64,000 nucleotides of DNA, from assembly GCA_017542475.1 (NCBI GenBank), contig JAFXXD010000038.1, positions 1 through 64,000 on the forward strand. Reading direction: 5' to 3'. This document shows positions 1 to 7,850 of the stretch, piece after piece. The first letter of the stretch is position 1. The number at the start of each line of letters is the position of its first letter. The notes under the pieces are model-generated. The model saw only the letters and a program-made list of their open reading frames with translations, had not been told where the DNA came from and searched no databases. The translations under genes were made by a program, and so were the position numbers. The DNA comes from Ruminococcus sp. Lineage in GTDB: Bacteria > Bacillota > Clostridia > Oscillospirales > Ruminococcaceae.

Positions 1-1962
1 CTCGGCGAGTTCATCAAGTACATACAGGTCAAGGACTCTATAATGGGTGCGGACGGCAAGGTCGAGTACCGCATTATGGGCACAGGCGATATCCCCGTCA
101 AGGAGATGATAGCCGCTCTCGATACTATCAATTACACAGGCTATATCTCGCTCGAATGGGTAAAGCGCTGGGCTCCCGACCTCAGCGATGCGGGTATCGT
201 TATACCGCAGTTTGCAGAGTATATGGCTCCCTACAAGAGAAAGCACAAGCACCCGCTCCAGACCAATATGCGCGGCGACGGTCAGTATCCGTGGCCGAAG
301 GAGCGTATACTCAACTACACCTTCCCCGATATCCTCGACCGTATCTGCGACCAGTTCCCGAACCAGTACGCCTTCCGCTATACTGAGCTCGACTATACAC
401 GTACATACCCTGAGTTCCGCGACGATGTCGACAACTTCGCGCGTGCCCTGCTCGCTATGGGCGTCAAGAAGGGCGACCACGTTGCTATCTGGTCTACAAA
501 TGTGCCGCAGTGGTATATCACCTTCTGGGCTACCACAAAGATAGGCGCTGTTCTCGTTACTATGAACACCGAGTACCGCGTTCACGAGGCTGAGTATCTG
601 CTCCGCCAGTCCGATACCATGACCCTCGTTATGATAGACGGTATCAAGGATATCAAGTACGTTGACATCATCAAGGAGCTCTGTCCCGAGCTTGAGACCT
701 GCGAGCCGGGTCAGCTGCGCTCGGCGAAGCTCCCGTTCCTCAGAAACGTTATCACTATCGACTCCGAGAACCACGGCTGCTTTACATGGGAATCGGCTCT
801 TGCTCAGGGAAGAAAGGTCGCATACAGCGAGGTTGAGGCTGTCCGCAAAACTATTGATATCCACGATGTCTGCAATATGCAGTACACATCAGGTACTACA
901 GGCTTCCCCAAGGGCGTTATGCTCACACATTATAATGTTGTAAACAACGGCAAGGCTATCGGAGACTGCATGGATCTCTCCACAGCCGACCGTATGATGA
1001 TACAGGTGCCTATGTTCCACTGCTTCGGAATGGTTCTCGCTATGACCGCTTCCGTTACCCACGGTGTAACAATGTCGCCTATCACGAGGTTCAGCCCGAG
1101 AAAGGGTCTCGACTGTATCAACCGCGAGAAGATAACCTGCTTCCACGGCGTACCTACGATGTTCATAGCTATGCTCGGTCACGAGAACTTCGACAAGACC
1201 GACTTCTCGTATATGAGAACGGGCATTATGGCAGGCTCGCCCTGTCCGATAAAGACAATGGAAGAGGTCGTTGAGAAGATGCATATGAGCGAGATCTGCA
1301 TTACCTACGGTCAGACCGAGGCTTCTCCCGCTACAACTATGAGCAAGACGACCGATACTCTCGAGCAGCGCGTTAATACCGTCGGAGGTCCTATCTTCGG
1401 CGTTGAGTGTAAGATAGTTGACCCCGAGACAAATCAGGAGCTCCCCGACGATACAGACGGCGAGTTCGTTGCCCGCGGATACAACATTATGAAGGGCTAC
1501 TACAAGATGCCCGAGGCGACAGCTGCCGCTATCGACAGCGAGGGTTGGCTCCACACCGGCGACCTCGCACGCCGCCGCTCGTCCGACGGCTACTTCAAGA
1601 TAACAGGCCGTATCAAGGATATGATAATCCGCGGAGGCGAGAACATCTACCCCAAGGAGATAGAGGACTTCCTCTACACATACCCGAAGGTTAAGGATGT
1701 TCAAGTCATCGGCGTACCCGATGCCGACTACGGCGAGGAGATAATGGCTTGCATTATCCTTCAGGACGACGTTGAGGCTACGGAGCAGGAGATAAAGGAC
1801 TTCTGCCTCGCGCGTATGGCTAAGCACAAGTGCCCGAGGTACATCGACTTCGTGGACAGCTTCCCGATGAACGCCGCAGGAAAGATACTCAAGTACAAGA
1901 TGAGGGAGCAGGCTGTTGAGAAGCTCAAGCTCCACAATGCGGACAGTATAGTTACTGCATAA
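1..1962 (+). CDS. TIM-barrel isomerase-like domain fused to an AMP-dependent acyl-CoA synthetase (5' end outside window)
   Basis: The reading frame is open from base 1, so the true start lies upstream. The first 80 or so visible residues look like the C-terminal end of an AP-endonuclease-2-type sugar phosphate isomerase/epimerase barrel (VKDS early, then GYISLEW with the usual late Glu). After a short linker comes a complete adenylate-forming domain: the phosphate-binding motif YTSGTTGFPKG near visible residue 295, YGQTEASP, GWLHTGDLA, GGENIYPKEIEDFL and the C-terminal lysine segment NAAGKILKYKMR. This family makes acyl-AMP and then acyl-CoA from a carboxylic acid, ATP and CoA; the acid used here is not evident. 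The continuous frame makes the fusion certain within the window, but its function is unknown. Confidence 0.85.
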   Translation, partial: LGEFIKYIQVKDSIMGADGKVEYRIMGTGDIPVKEMIAALDTINYTGYISLEWVKRWAPDLSDAGIVIPQFAEYMAPYKRKHKHPLQTNMRGDGQYPWPKERILNYTFPDILDRICDQFPNQYAFRYTELDYTRTYPEFRDDVDNFARALLAMGVKKGDHVAIWSTNVPQWYITFWATTKIGAVLVTMNTEYRVHEAEYLLRQSDTMTLVMIDGIKDIKYVDIIKELCPELETCEPGQLRSAKLPFLRNVITIDSENHGCFTWESALAQGRKVAYSEVEAVRKTIDIHDVCNMQYTSGTTGFPKGVMLTHYNVVNNGKAIGDCMDLSTADRMMIQVPMFHCFGMVLAMTASVTHGVTMSPITRFSPRKGLDCINREKITCFHGVPTMFIAMLGHENFDKTDFSYMRTGIMAGSPCPIKTMEEVVEKMHMSEICITYGQTEASPATTMSKTTDTLEQRVNTVGGPIFGVECKIVDPETNQELPDDTDGEFVARGYNIMKGYYKMPEATAAAIDSEGWLHTGDLARRRSSDGYFKITGRIKDMIIRGGENIYPKEIEDFLYTYPKVKDVQVIGVPDADYGEEIMACIILQDDVEATEQEIKDFCLARMAKHKCPRYIDFVDSFPMNAAGKILKYKMREQAVEKLKLHNADSIVTA

Positions 1963-1965
1963 AAT

Positions 1966-1998
1966 AAAGCTGCCAAGTTTTTCGCTTGGCAGCTTTTT
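1966..1998. terminator. Bidirectional intrinsic terminator
   Basis: A 12-bp perfect stem (1966-1977 with 1985-1996) around a 7-base loop is flanked by A-rich and T-rich runs. It lies between the convergent ligase and pyrE genes and can serve both. Confidence 0.85.
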
Positions 1999-2001
1999 GT
2001 T

Positions 2002-2652
2002 TTATACTCCGTAGGTTGCTCTGTATTCGAGCATCTTGTCGAGGTATTCCTTTCCGGGTACAATGTCGTTCTTTATGGCTTCGATGATGTCCTCCATCGT
2101 AACGATAGGGTAGACGGTAACGCCGAAGTCGCGCTTGACCTCCTGTACTGCGGAGAGTTCGCCTGTGCCCTTTTCCATACGGTCAACGGTGATTACCATA
2201 CCTGTTACATTTACGTCAGCCGCGCCCTTGAGCTTGGGCATTGACTCGCGGAGAGCCTTGCCTGAGGTCATAACGTCGTCAATGATGATGACCTTCTCGC
2301 CGTCAACAAGGGTCTTGCCGACAAACATTCCGCCCTCGCCGTGGTCTTTTGCCTCCTTGCGGTCGAAGCAGTAGTTTGCGTCGATGCCGAATTTGTTGCT
2401 GAGTGCCACAACTGCCGAAACAGCAAGCGGTATGCCCTTGTAGGCAGGTCCGAAGAGAGTGTCTACGGGGATATTGTTCGCGTGTATGCACTCGGCGTAG
2501 TATTCACCGAGCTTCGCGAGCTGTGCGCCCGTCTTGTAGTTGCCGCAGTTGATGAAGTAGGGAGCCTTTCTGCCGCTTTTCAGCGTGAACTCGCCGAATG
2601 TGAGCACTCCGCACTCAACCATAAATTTGATGAAGCTTTCCTTGTAAGTCAT
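2002..2652 (-). CDS. pyrE: Orotate phosphoribosyltransferase
   Basis: At 216 residues it has the family's usual length. It joins orotate to PRPP to give orotidine 5'-phosphate in pyrimidine synthesis. The PRPP-binding motif VIIIDDVMTSGKALRE is intact, and the N-terminal part has the PyrE features KSGRKAPYFINCG and GPAYKGIPLA. The start has a GGAGG about 8 bases upstream. It follows the NYN-domain gene by 25 bases on the same strand and probably shares its transcript. The partner genes pyrD and pyrK are about 24 kb away in this window. Confidence 0.95.
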   Translation of the reverse strand: MTYKESFIKFMVECGVLTFGEFTLKSGRKAPYFINCGNYKTGAQLAKLGEYYAECIHANNIPVDTLFGPAYKGIPLAVSAVVALSNKFGIDANYCFDRKEAKDHGEGGMFVGKTLVDGEKVIIIDDVMTSGKALRESMPKLKGAADVNVTGMVITVDRMEKGTGELSAVQEVKRDFGVTVYPIVTMEDIIEAIKNDIVPGKEYLDKMLEYRATYGV

Positions 2653-2677
2653 TGAATTTACCTCCGTTTATTTTACG

Positions 2678-3301
2678 CTATTTTATAAGCGGTTTTACCG
2701 TTGCATAGTATTTCTTTGTCTTGCTGTTTCCGAACGCCTTGCATATTTCACTGCTGATTTTTTGTTTGCGTTTGGGGATATCTTTGATTTTAAGTCCCTC
2801 GTTCATTATTTTCTGGAGCTTGTCTTTGCTTGATTTATCAAGTTTAAGCGGTTTAATCGCTTTGTCAAATTCTGATTCGGCTCCCTGAATAACAGGAGTG
2901 GGAGTATTCTTATTTCCTTCTATATCAGATGTGATTGAGATAATAACGCCTTGTTGTTTCCAAAATGTCCTCAGATTCTCAAAGCCCTTATCGTTGCTGA
3001 TAATGTGTATATCGCTCGCAATCTGCGAACCTACCAAAAAACCAAGATATGTGGATAACTGAAAATCGAGAGCATTCTTTCCTCCCGCAGCAGCGTTGAT
3101 AAGCTGTAGAGAAGCTCTTGTTTGCGCAAGCTTGAAATGCAGGTCAAATGGGATAGTGTTGGCATTCTGCGTGTAAAAAACAACTATACAGTCGTTTTCA
3201 GTCAGAAGCTCTATTCCGTTGAAGCCAGATTTGTTGACATTCTCATAGTCGATAAGGTAATAACTTTTCTTAGACGTCGTATCCGTATTAATCATCTCCA
3301 T
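2678..3301 (-). CDS. NYN/PIN-like domain protein (putative RNase)
   Basis: About 207 residues. The N-terminal half carries the pattern of PIN-like NYN domains: YYLIDYENVN with an acidic residue opening the first strand, FYTQNAN, then ALDFQLSTYLG and IISNDKGFENL, which supply further acidic metal-ligand positions. The C-terminal quarter is Lys-rich and could bind nucleic acid. Relatives are metal-dependent RNases or are uncharacterised. In-frame ATGs at 3301 and 3295 are both possible starts; 3301 lies just after the stop of the upstream zinc-ribbon gene, so the two are likely translationally coupled. Confidence 0.7.
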   Translation of the reverse strand: MEMINTDTTSKKSYYLIDYENVNKSGFNGIELLTENDCIVVFYTQNANTIPFDLHFKLAQTRASLQLINAAAGGKNALDFQLSTYLGFLVGSQIASDIHIISNDKGFENLRTFWKQQGVIISITSDIEGNKNTPTPVIQGAESEFDKAIKPLKLDKSSKDKLQKIMNEGLKIKDIPKRKQKISSEICKAFGNSKTKKYYATVKPLIK

Positions 3302-3306
3302 TCTTT

Positions 3307-3651
3307 TCAGAACACGTATCCGCACTCGGGACAGCGGGGATAGTCGATATCGAGCTCGGTATTGCATTCGGGACAGCTCTTCTTCGGGAGCTTGTCTATG
3401 CTGTCGTCGATGTCGTAGTCGTAGTCCTTCGTGAAGCCGACCTGCCGCACGCGGAAGAAAACTCCCGCCACTATGCCACAGTCCTGACAGAAGAAGCCTG
3501 TAGTCTCGGGCTTGTCAGTCTCGGCGACGAGATTATCGCCCTCATACCACGATATCGTCGGGTATGCATAGCTGCTCATTGCTCCGACGCCGTGTACGCC
3601 TACTATGAATTTGCCTATTTTCATACGTTTGCCGCAGCTTCCGCATATCAT
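3307..3651 (-). CDS. Small protein with two zinc-ribbon-like Cys pairs
   Basis: The 114 residues begin MICGSCGKRMKIGKF, a CxxC knuckle. CQDC lies in the middle, and the end has CPECNTELDIDYPRCPECGYVF, a classic paired-CxxC zinc ribbon. I do not recognise a family function. The start at 3651 is preferred over the upstream in-frame ATG because GGGAGG sits 7 bases before it (complement of 3659-3664). It is first in an apparent operon with the NYN protein and pyrE. Confidence 0.65.
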   Translation of the reverse strand: MICGSCGKRMKIGKFIVGVHGVGAMSSYAYPTISWYEGDNLVAETDKPETTGFFCQDCGIVAGVFFRVRQVGFTKDYDYDIDDSIDKLPKKSCPECNTELDIDYPRCPECGYVF

Positions 3652-3681
3652 CACGACACCTCCCGCCGATAACATATATTT

Positions 3682-3710
3682 AGTATAGCACAGAATGTGA
3701 AAAATTGCAA
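3682..3710 (-). promoter_or_regulatory. Promoter for the zinc-ribbon/NYN/pyrE operon
   Basis: On the minus strand, TTGCAA (3705-3710) and TATACT (3682-3687) are separated by 17 bases, about 30 bases before the start codon. Confidence 0.65.
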
Positions 3711-3768
3711 CAAAATTGAGCCGAAACGTCGATGTGCAAAAAAATCTCCGCAGAATTGTAAAATCTAC

Positions 3769-3797
3769 TTGAAAAAATCCCGCAGACGGGTTATAAT
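3769..3797 (+). promoter_or_regulatory. Promoter for the SGNH-like membrane protein
   Basis: TTGAAA (3769-3774) and TATAAT (3792-3797) have a 17-base spacer and lie about 70 bases before the start codon. With the minus-strand promoter at 3682-3710 they form a divergent control region. Confidence 0.7.
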
Positions 3798-3868
3798 AGT
3801 AGGGAAGTGCTTTTAGAACGGTTTGCCGCGTACCGAAAACGGGCAGCCCTGTGAGGCTTGGAGTAAAA

Positions 3869-4726
3869 ATGGCTAAAAATAGAGTTGTTCAGCGAAAACC
3901 AAAGAAAAAGAAGGATAAACCTTTTATAAGATTCAACGTCGGAATGTTCATATTCCTGTTTTTGTTATCGTTTACAGCCTGCTTCGTGCTGTATATGCTC
4001 GCCGCAAATTTCAACCCCGAGTTCTTCGCCGATGAATTCGGTGCATCGGAGATAATCACCGAGGACAGCACTGACAGTACCGAGTCTATGACCGAGAGCA
4101 GCATAAGCGAAGTCGAGACCGTGCCTGCTCCCGACGGACTGACAAATCCCGTGCCGCAGTCAGCTGCTATGGACGCAAGCTATCTCGCGGACTGCTGTCT
4201 CATCACCGACCCGACTCTGCTTCAGATGGCGGACTTCGGAAGCTTCAGCAAGGATAACATATTCGGAAGTGCCGACCTCACCACTGCCAACTGCACCACT
4301 ACTAAGGTGGACAGCAACTTCGGAAATGCTACGGTATACGACATCGTCAAGAACAAGAAGCCGAACGTTGTGTACATTATGCTCGGAAACGACCTCGGAA
4401 CTTCAACGACCGACGATATGATTGCAAGCTATACCACGCTCGTGAACAATCTGCACGGTTCGCTCCCGACAATGGATATCTACGTTATGCAGATTCCTCC
4501 CGTCATTTACGACTCGGACGTTAAGTCGAACGAGAAGGTCAACGATTTCAATAACAGGCTCCTTGCGATGTGCAATACGATAGGAGTCCACTGCATCGAC
4601 ACTAACACCGCTCTGAAGAATGAGAGCGGGGCTCTCAAGGAAGAATACTGGTCGTATGATACTCTCGCGCTCTCGAAAGAAGCGTATGAGGCTGTCTGCG
4701 GTTACATACTGACACATACTGCATAA
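3869..4726 (+). CDS. Membrane-anchored SGNH-hydrolase-like protein with degenerate active site
   Basis: The 285-residue product has a Lys-rich cytoplasmic start, one membrane segment near residues 25-47 and a Ser/Thr/Glu-rich stretch, then an outward-facing domain that resembles Firmicutes SGNH/GDSL hydrolases (YIMLGNDLGTS, MDIYVMQIPPV, CIDTNTALKNESG). The usual nucleophile block GDS reads TDP, and the C-terminal DxxH block reads YDTLALS without histidine, so it is probably not a normal esterase. The start at 3869 has GGAG 5 bases upstream. It stands alone between its own promoter and terminator. Family assignment is by pattern only. Confidence 0.6.
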   Translation: MAKNRVVQRKPKKKKDKPFIRFNVGMFIFLFLLSFTACFVLYMLAANFNPEFFADEFGASEIITEDSTDSTESMTESSISEVETVPAPDGLTNPVPQSAAMDASYLADCCLITDPTLLQMADFGSFSKDNIFGSADLTTANCTTTKVDSNFGNATVYDIVKNKKPNVVYIMLGNDLGTSTTDDMIASYTTLVNNLHGSLPTMDIYVMQIPPVIYDSDVKSNEKVNDFNNRLLAMCNTIGVHCIDTNTALKNESGALKEEYWSYDTLALSKEAYEAVCGYILTHTA

Positions 4727-4734
4727 ATATAGTG

Positions 4735-4767
4735 TCCCGACCACAAGATATAGTGGTCGGGATTTTA
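4735..4767 (+). terminator. Intrinsic terminator
   Basis: A 10-bp perfect stem (4735-4744 with 4753-4762) and an 8-base loop are followed by TTTT. It ends the SGNH-like gene. Confidence 0.75.
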
Positions 4768-4890
4768 CGTTCAGTATACATAAATACGGATGACGGTATA
4801 TAGCCAAATTATGGATTTTTATGCGATTTGTTGTATGATATTACCATTTTTTTGCAAATTTCCACAGCATCTATTTGCTATTACGTGCAC

Positions 4891-4919
4891 TTGACTTTAG
4901 CTCGGCTATGTTTTATACT
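4891..4919 (+). promoter_or_regulatory. Promoter of nrdDG
   Basis: TTGACT (4891-4896) and TATACT (4914-4919) are separated by 17 bases, about 55 bases before the nrdD start. Confidence 0.75.
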
Positions 4920-4944
4920 AATATACAGAGACAAGTTGGGAGAC

Positions 4945-4960
4945 ACAACATATAGTAATC
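4945..4960 (+). promoter_or_regulatory. Possible NrdR box
   Basis: The 16-mer ACACAACATATAGTAA matches about 13 of 16 positions of the NrdR repressor box as I recall it (acaCwAtATaTwGtgt). It lies between the promoter and the ribosome binding site of nrdD, a plausible place for repression. NrdR boxes normally come in pairs about 31 bases apart, and only a weak partner (around 4915) is visible. Confidence 0.35.
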
Positions 4961-4974
4961 AGGAGGTTAAGGAA

Positions 4975-7293
4975 ATGATAATCCATATTATTAAAAGAGA
5001 CGGTCGAAAAGTCCCTTTTAATATTGAGAAGATCGCTAACGCTATTTTCAAGGCTGCCCAGTCATGCGGCGGTACCGATTTCAGCGTTGCGATGGACACT
5101 GCCGCGGATGTCTGCAGGCTCTATGAAGACGAGAATCCCGGCAAGGTTCCCACGGTTGAAGAGATCCAGGACCTCGTTGAGAAAACCCTTATCGAAAAAG
5201 GTCACGCAAAGACGGCAAAGGCTTACATTCTCTATCGTTATGAGCGCACACGCTCACGTGAGATGAAGACTAACCTGATGTGCGTACTCAATGAGCTGAC
5301 CTTCAGTGCCGCGAAAGACAGCGACATTAAACGTGAGAACGCCAATATAGACGGTGATACCGCCATGGGCACAATGCTCAAATACGGTTCGGTATCAGCA
5401 AAGGAATACTACGGGATGTATGTCCTCGAGCCCAGACACGCAAAGGCTCACCGTGAGGGCGATATACACATCCACGATCTCGATTTCTACACGCTCACTA
5501 CTACCTGTACACAGATAGACCTCAAGAAGCTCTTCACCAACGGTTTTTCCACAGGTCACGGCTTCCTGAGAGAGCCTAACGATATATCGAGCTATTCGGC
5601 TCTCGCTTGTATAGCGATACAGTCAAACCAGAACGACCAGCACGGCGGTCAGAGCGTTCCTACGTTCGACTACGCTATGGCGGACGGCGTAAGAAAGACC
5701 TACGTAAGCCGCTATATTGCGAATGTCGGAAGAGCACTCCAGCTCCTCGCAGGCAAAGAGGACGGAAATGACATCGCCAAGGAGATAGAAAAGGAGCTTC
5801 TTGAAAAGCACTCTCTCGCACCTGTCCTTGCGAACGACAACGGATACAGCGAAAAAGAGTTCGAGCTTCTCCTCGCTCAGACTGACGAGGAAACAGCTAA
5901 GAAGATACAGGAATTCTCCCGCAAGAACGCCGAGAAGGAGACCGACAGGGCTACGTATCAGGCTATGGAGGCACTCATCCATAACCTCAATACAATGAAC
6001 AGCCGTGCGGGTGCTCAGACTCCGTTCAGCTCGATAAACTACGGTACAGATACATCTCCTGAGGGAAGAATGGTCATCAAGAACGTTCTCCTCGCGCAGG
6101 AAGCGGGTCTCGGCAACGGCGAGACACCTATCTTCCCCATACATATATTCAAGATAAAGGACGGTATAAATTATAATCCCACCGATCCGAACTACGACTT
6201 ATTCAAGCTCGCGTGCAGAGTTTCTGCAAAGCGGCTGTTCCCTAACTTCTCATTCATAGACGCTCCCTATAATCTTCAGTATTATAAGGAGGGCAATCCC
6301 GATACCGAGATCGCGTATATGGGCTGCCGTACAAGAGTTATCGGCAATAACTACGACCCTTCACGCGAGATAGTTACAGGCAGAGGCAACCTCAGCTTCA
6401 CTTCCATCAACCTTCCCCGTATAGCTATCAAGTCCGACCACAATGTGGGGCTGTTCTTCGATAAGCTCGACGAGATGATGGACCTCGCTATCGAACAGCT
6501 TATGCACCGCTTCCGCATCCAGTGCCAGAAGCACGTAAGGAACTTCCCGTTCCTTATGGGTCAGGGCATATGGATAGATTCCGACAAGCTCGGTCCCGAC
6601 GATACTATTGAGGAAGTGCTCAAGCACGGTACTCTTTCCGTCGGCTTCATCGGTCTTGCCGAGACACTCAAGGCGCTCATCGGCGCTCACCACGGTGAGA
6701 GTGAGGAGGCTCGCGAGCTCGGACTTGAAATCGTCGGTGCTATGCGCAAGCGCCTCGACGAGGAGGCTAAGAGAACAGGTCTCAACTTCTCGCTTCTTGC
6801 TACTCCCGCAGAGGGACTTTCGGGACGTTTCGTCCGTATGGATGCGAAGAAGTACGGTATAATCGAGGGCGTTACCGACCGCGATTACTACACCAACTCC
6901 TTCCACGTACCCGTTTACTATCCTATAAGTGCATTCGAGAAGATAAAGATAGAGGCTCCGTACCATGCGCTTACGAACGCAGGTCACATCAGCTACATCG
7001 AGCTCGACGGCGACCCGCTCGAGAACCTCACAGCCTTCGAGAAGATCGTTCGCTGCATGAAGGAATCGGGTATCGGCTACGGCGCTATCAATCACCCCGT
7101 TGACCGTGACCCTTGCTGCGGATACACAGGTATCATCGGTGATGTTTGCCCGTGCTGCGGACGCAAGGAGCACTCCAACGATGTTGCCTTCGACCGTATC
7201 AGACGTATCACAGGCTACCTCGTGGGTACGCTCGACCGCTTCAACGACGGCAAGCGCGCTGAGGAGCACGACAGAGTAAAGCATAACGTTTAA
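4975..7293 (+). CDS. nrdD: Anaerobic (class III) ribonucleoside-triphosphate reductase
   Basis: This 772-residue glycyl-radical enzyme reduces ribonucleotides to deoxyribonucleotides without oxygen. An ATP-cone domain (IIKRDGRKVPFNIEKIANAI) opens the protein. The catalytic core has NSRAGAQTPFSSINYG. Near the end, cysteines 714/715 and 725/727/728 form the zinc site, and RITGYLVG holds the radical glycine (about G747). The start at 4975 is chosen because AGGAGG lies 8 bases before it and the ATP cone begins there; the open frame upstream has no such support. Its activase nrdG follows after 9 bases. Confidence 0.96.
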   Translation: MIIHIIKRDGRKVPFNIEKIANAIFKAAQSCGGTDFSVAMDTAADVCRLYEDENPGKVPTVEEIQDLVEKTLIEKGHAKTAKAYILYRYERTRSREMKTNLMCVLNELTFSAAKDSDIKRENANIDGDTAMGTMLKYGSVSAKEYYGMYVLEPRHAKAHREGDIHIHDLDFYTLTTTCTQIDLKKLFTNGFSTGHGFLREPNDISSYSALACIAIQSNQNDQHGGQSVPTFDYAMADGVRKTYVSRYIANVGRALQLLAGKEDGNDIAKEIEKELLEKHSLAPVLANDNGYSEKEFELLLAQTDEETAKKIQEFSRKNAEKETDRATYQAMEALIHNLNTMNSRAGAQTPFSSINYGTDTSPEGRMVIKNVLLAQEAGLGNGETPIFPIHIFKIKDGINYNPTDPNYDLFKLACRVSAKRLFPNFSFIDAPYNLQYYKEGNPDTEIAYMGCRTRVIGNNYDPSREIVTGRGNLSFTSINLPRIAIKSDHNVGLFFDKLDEMMDLAIEQLMHRFRIQCQKHVRNFPFLMGQGIWIDSDKLGPDDTIEEVLKHGTLSVGFIGLAETLKALIGAHHGESEEARELGLEIVGAMRKRLDEEAKRTGLNFSLLATPAEGLSGRFVRMDAKKYGIIEGVTDRDYYTNSFHVPVYYPISAFEKIKIEAPYHALTNAGHISYIELDGDPLENLTAFEKIVRCMKESGIGYGAINHPVDRDPCCGYTGIIGDVCPCCGRKEHSNDVAFDRIRRITGYLVGTLDRFNDGKRAEEHDRVKHNV

Positions 7294-7302
7294 GGTGATA
7301 GA

Positions 7303-7803
7303 ATGGAACTCAGGATCGCCGGTACTGCCAACGATTCTATCGTTGACGGTCCCGGAATAAGATTTACGATATTCACTCAGGGCTGTCCGCACAACTGCAA
7401 GGGCTGCCACAACCCGCAGACCCACGACTTCAATGGTGGCGAAGTCGTTGATACTGCGGAGCTCCTCGCTAAGGCAAAGGAGAATCCGCTGCTGGACGGC
7501 GTTACATTCAGCGGCGGCGAGCCCTTCTGTCAGGCGGAGGCACTTGCGGAGCTCGGGGAGCAGATAAAGGTTCTCGGGCTGAACATAATCACATATACAG
7601 GCTACACCTTCGAGTACCTCTATGAGCACCGCGCCGAAAATGGCTGGGGCAGGCTGCTCGGAGTGACTGACTACCTCATAGACGGTCCCTTTATCCTTGA
7701 ACAGAAGGACTGGGAGATAAAGTTCAGAGGCAGCAGCAATCAGCGGTATATCGACTGCAAGGCAAGCATGGAGCAGGGCAGGGCAGTGGAGTGCGAGCCG
7801 TGA
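7303..7803 (+). CDS. nrdG: Anaerobic ribonucleotide reductase activating protein (radical SAM)
   Basis: The 166-residue activase puts the glycyl radical on NrdD using S-adenosylmethionine. CPHNCKGCHNPQTHDF gives the CxxxCxxC cluster motif, and FSGGEPFCQ is the SAM-binding GGE motif. Length and order (nrdD then nrdG) are as usual. The ribosome binding site AGGTGA lies in the short gap after the nrdD stop. Confidence 0.95.
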   Translation: MELRIAGTANDSIVDGPGIRFTIFTQGCPHNCKGCHNPQTHDFNGGEVVDTAELLAKAKENPLLDGVTFSGGEPFCQAEALAELGEQIKVLGLNIITYTGYTFEYLYEHRAENGWGRLLGVTDYLIDGPFILEQKDWEIKFRGSSNQRYIDCKASMEQGRAVECEP

Positions 7804-7813
7804 TCATAAAAGC

Positions 7814-7850
7814 AAAACCGTTATCGGAGCTTTTCCGATAACGGTTTTTT
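7814..7850. terminator. Bidirectional intrinsic terminator
   Basis: A 15-bp perfect stem (7814-7828 with 7834-7848) with a 5-base loop is bounded by A and T runs. It separates nrdG from the convergent MATE gene. Confidence 0.85.

Noticed and set aside
889..1935. Long minus-strand ORF opposite the acyl-CoA ligase
   Set aside because: It is antisense to a gene with clear ligase motifs; its Leu/Val/Glu-rich content is what the codon bias of the true strand produces, and there is no ribosome binding site.
4741..4756. NrdR-box-like CCACAAGATATAGTGG
   Set aside because: It is the stem and loop of the terminator after the SGNH-like gene and lies about 200 bases from the better site; likely chance.
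6361..7629. 422-codon minus-strand ORF over nrdD and nrdG
   Set aside because: It is a shadow of the two well-recognised genes on the plus strand, with no family motif.
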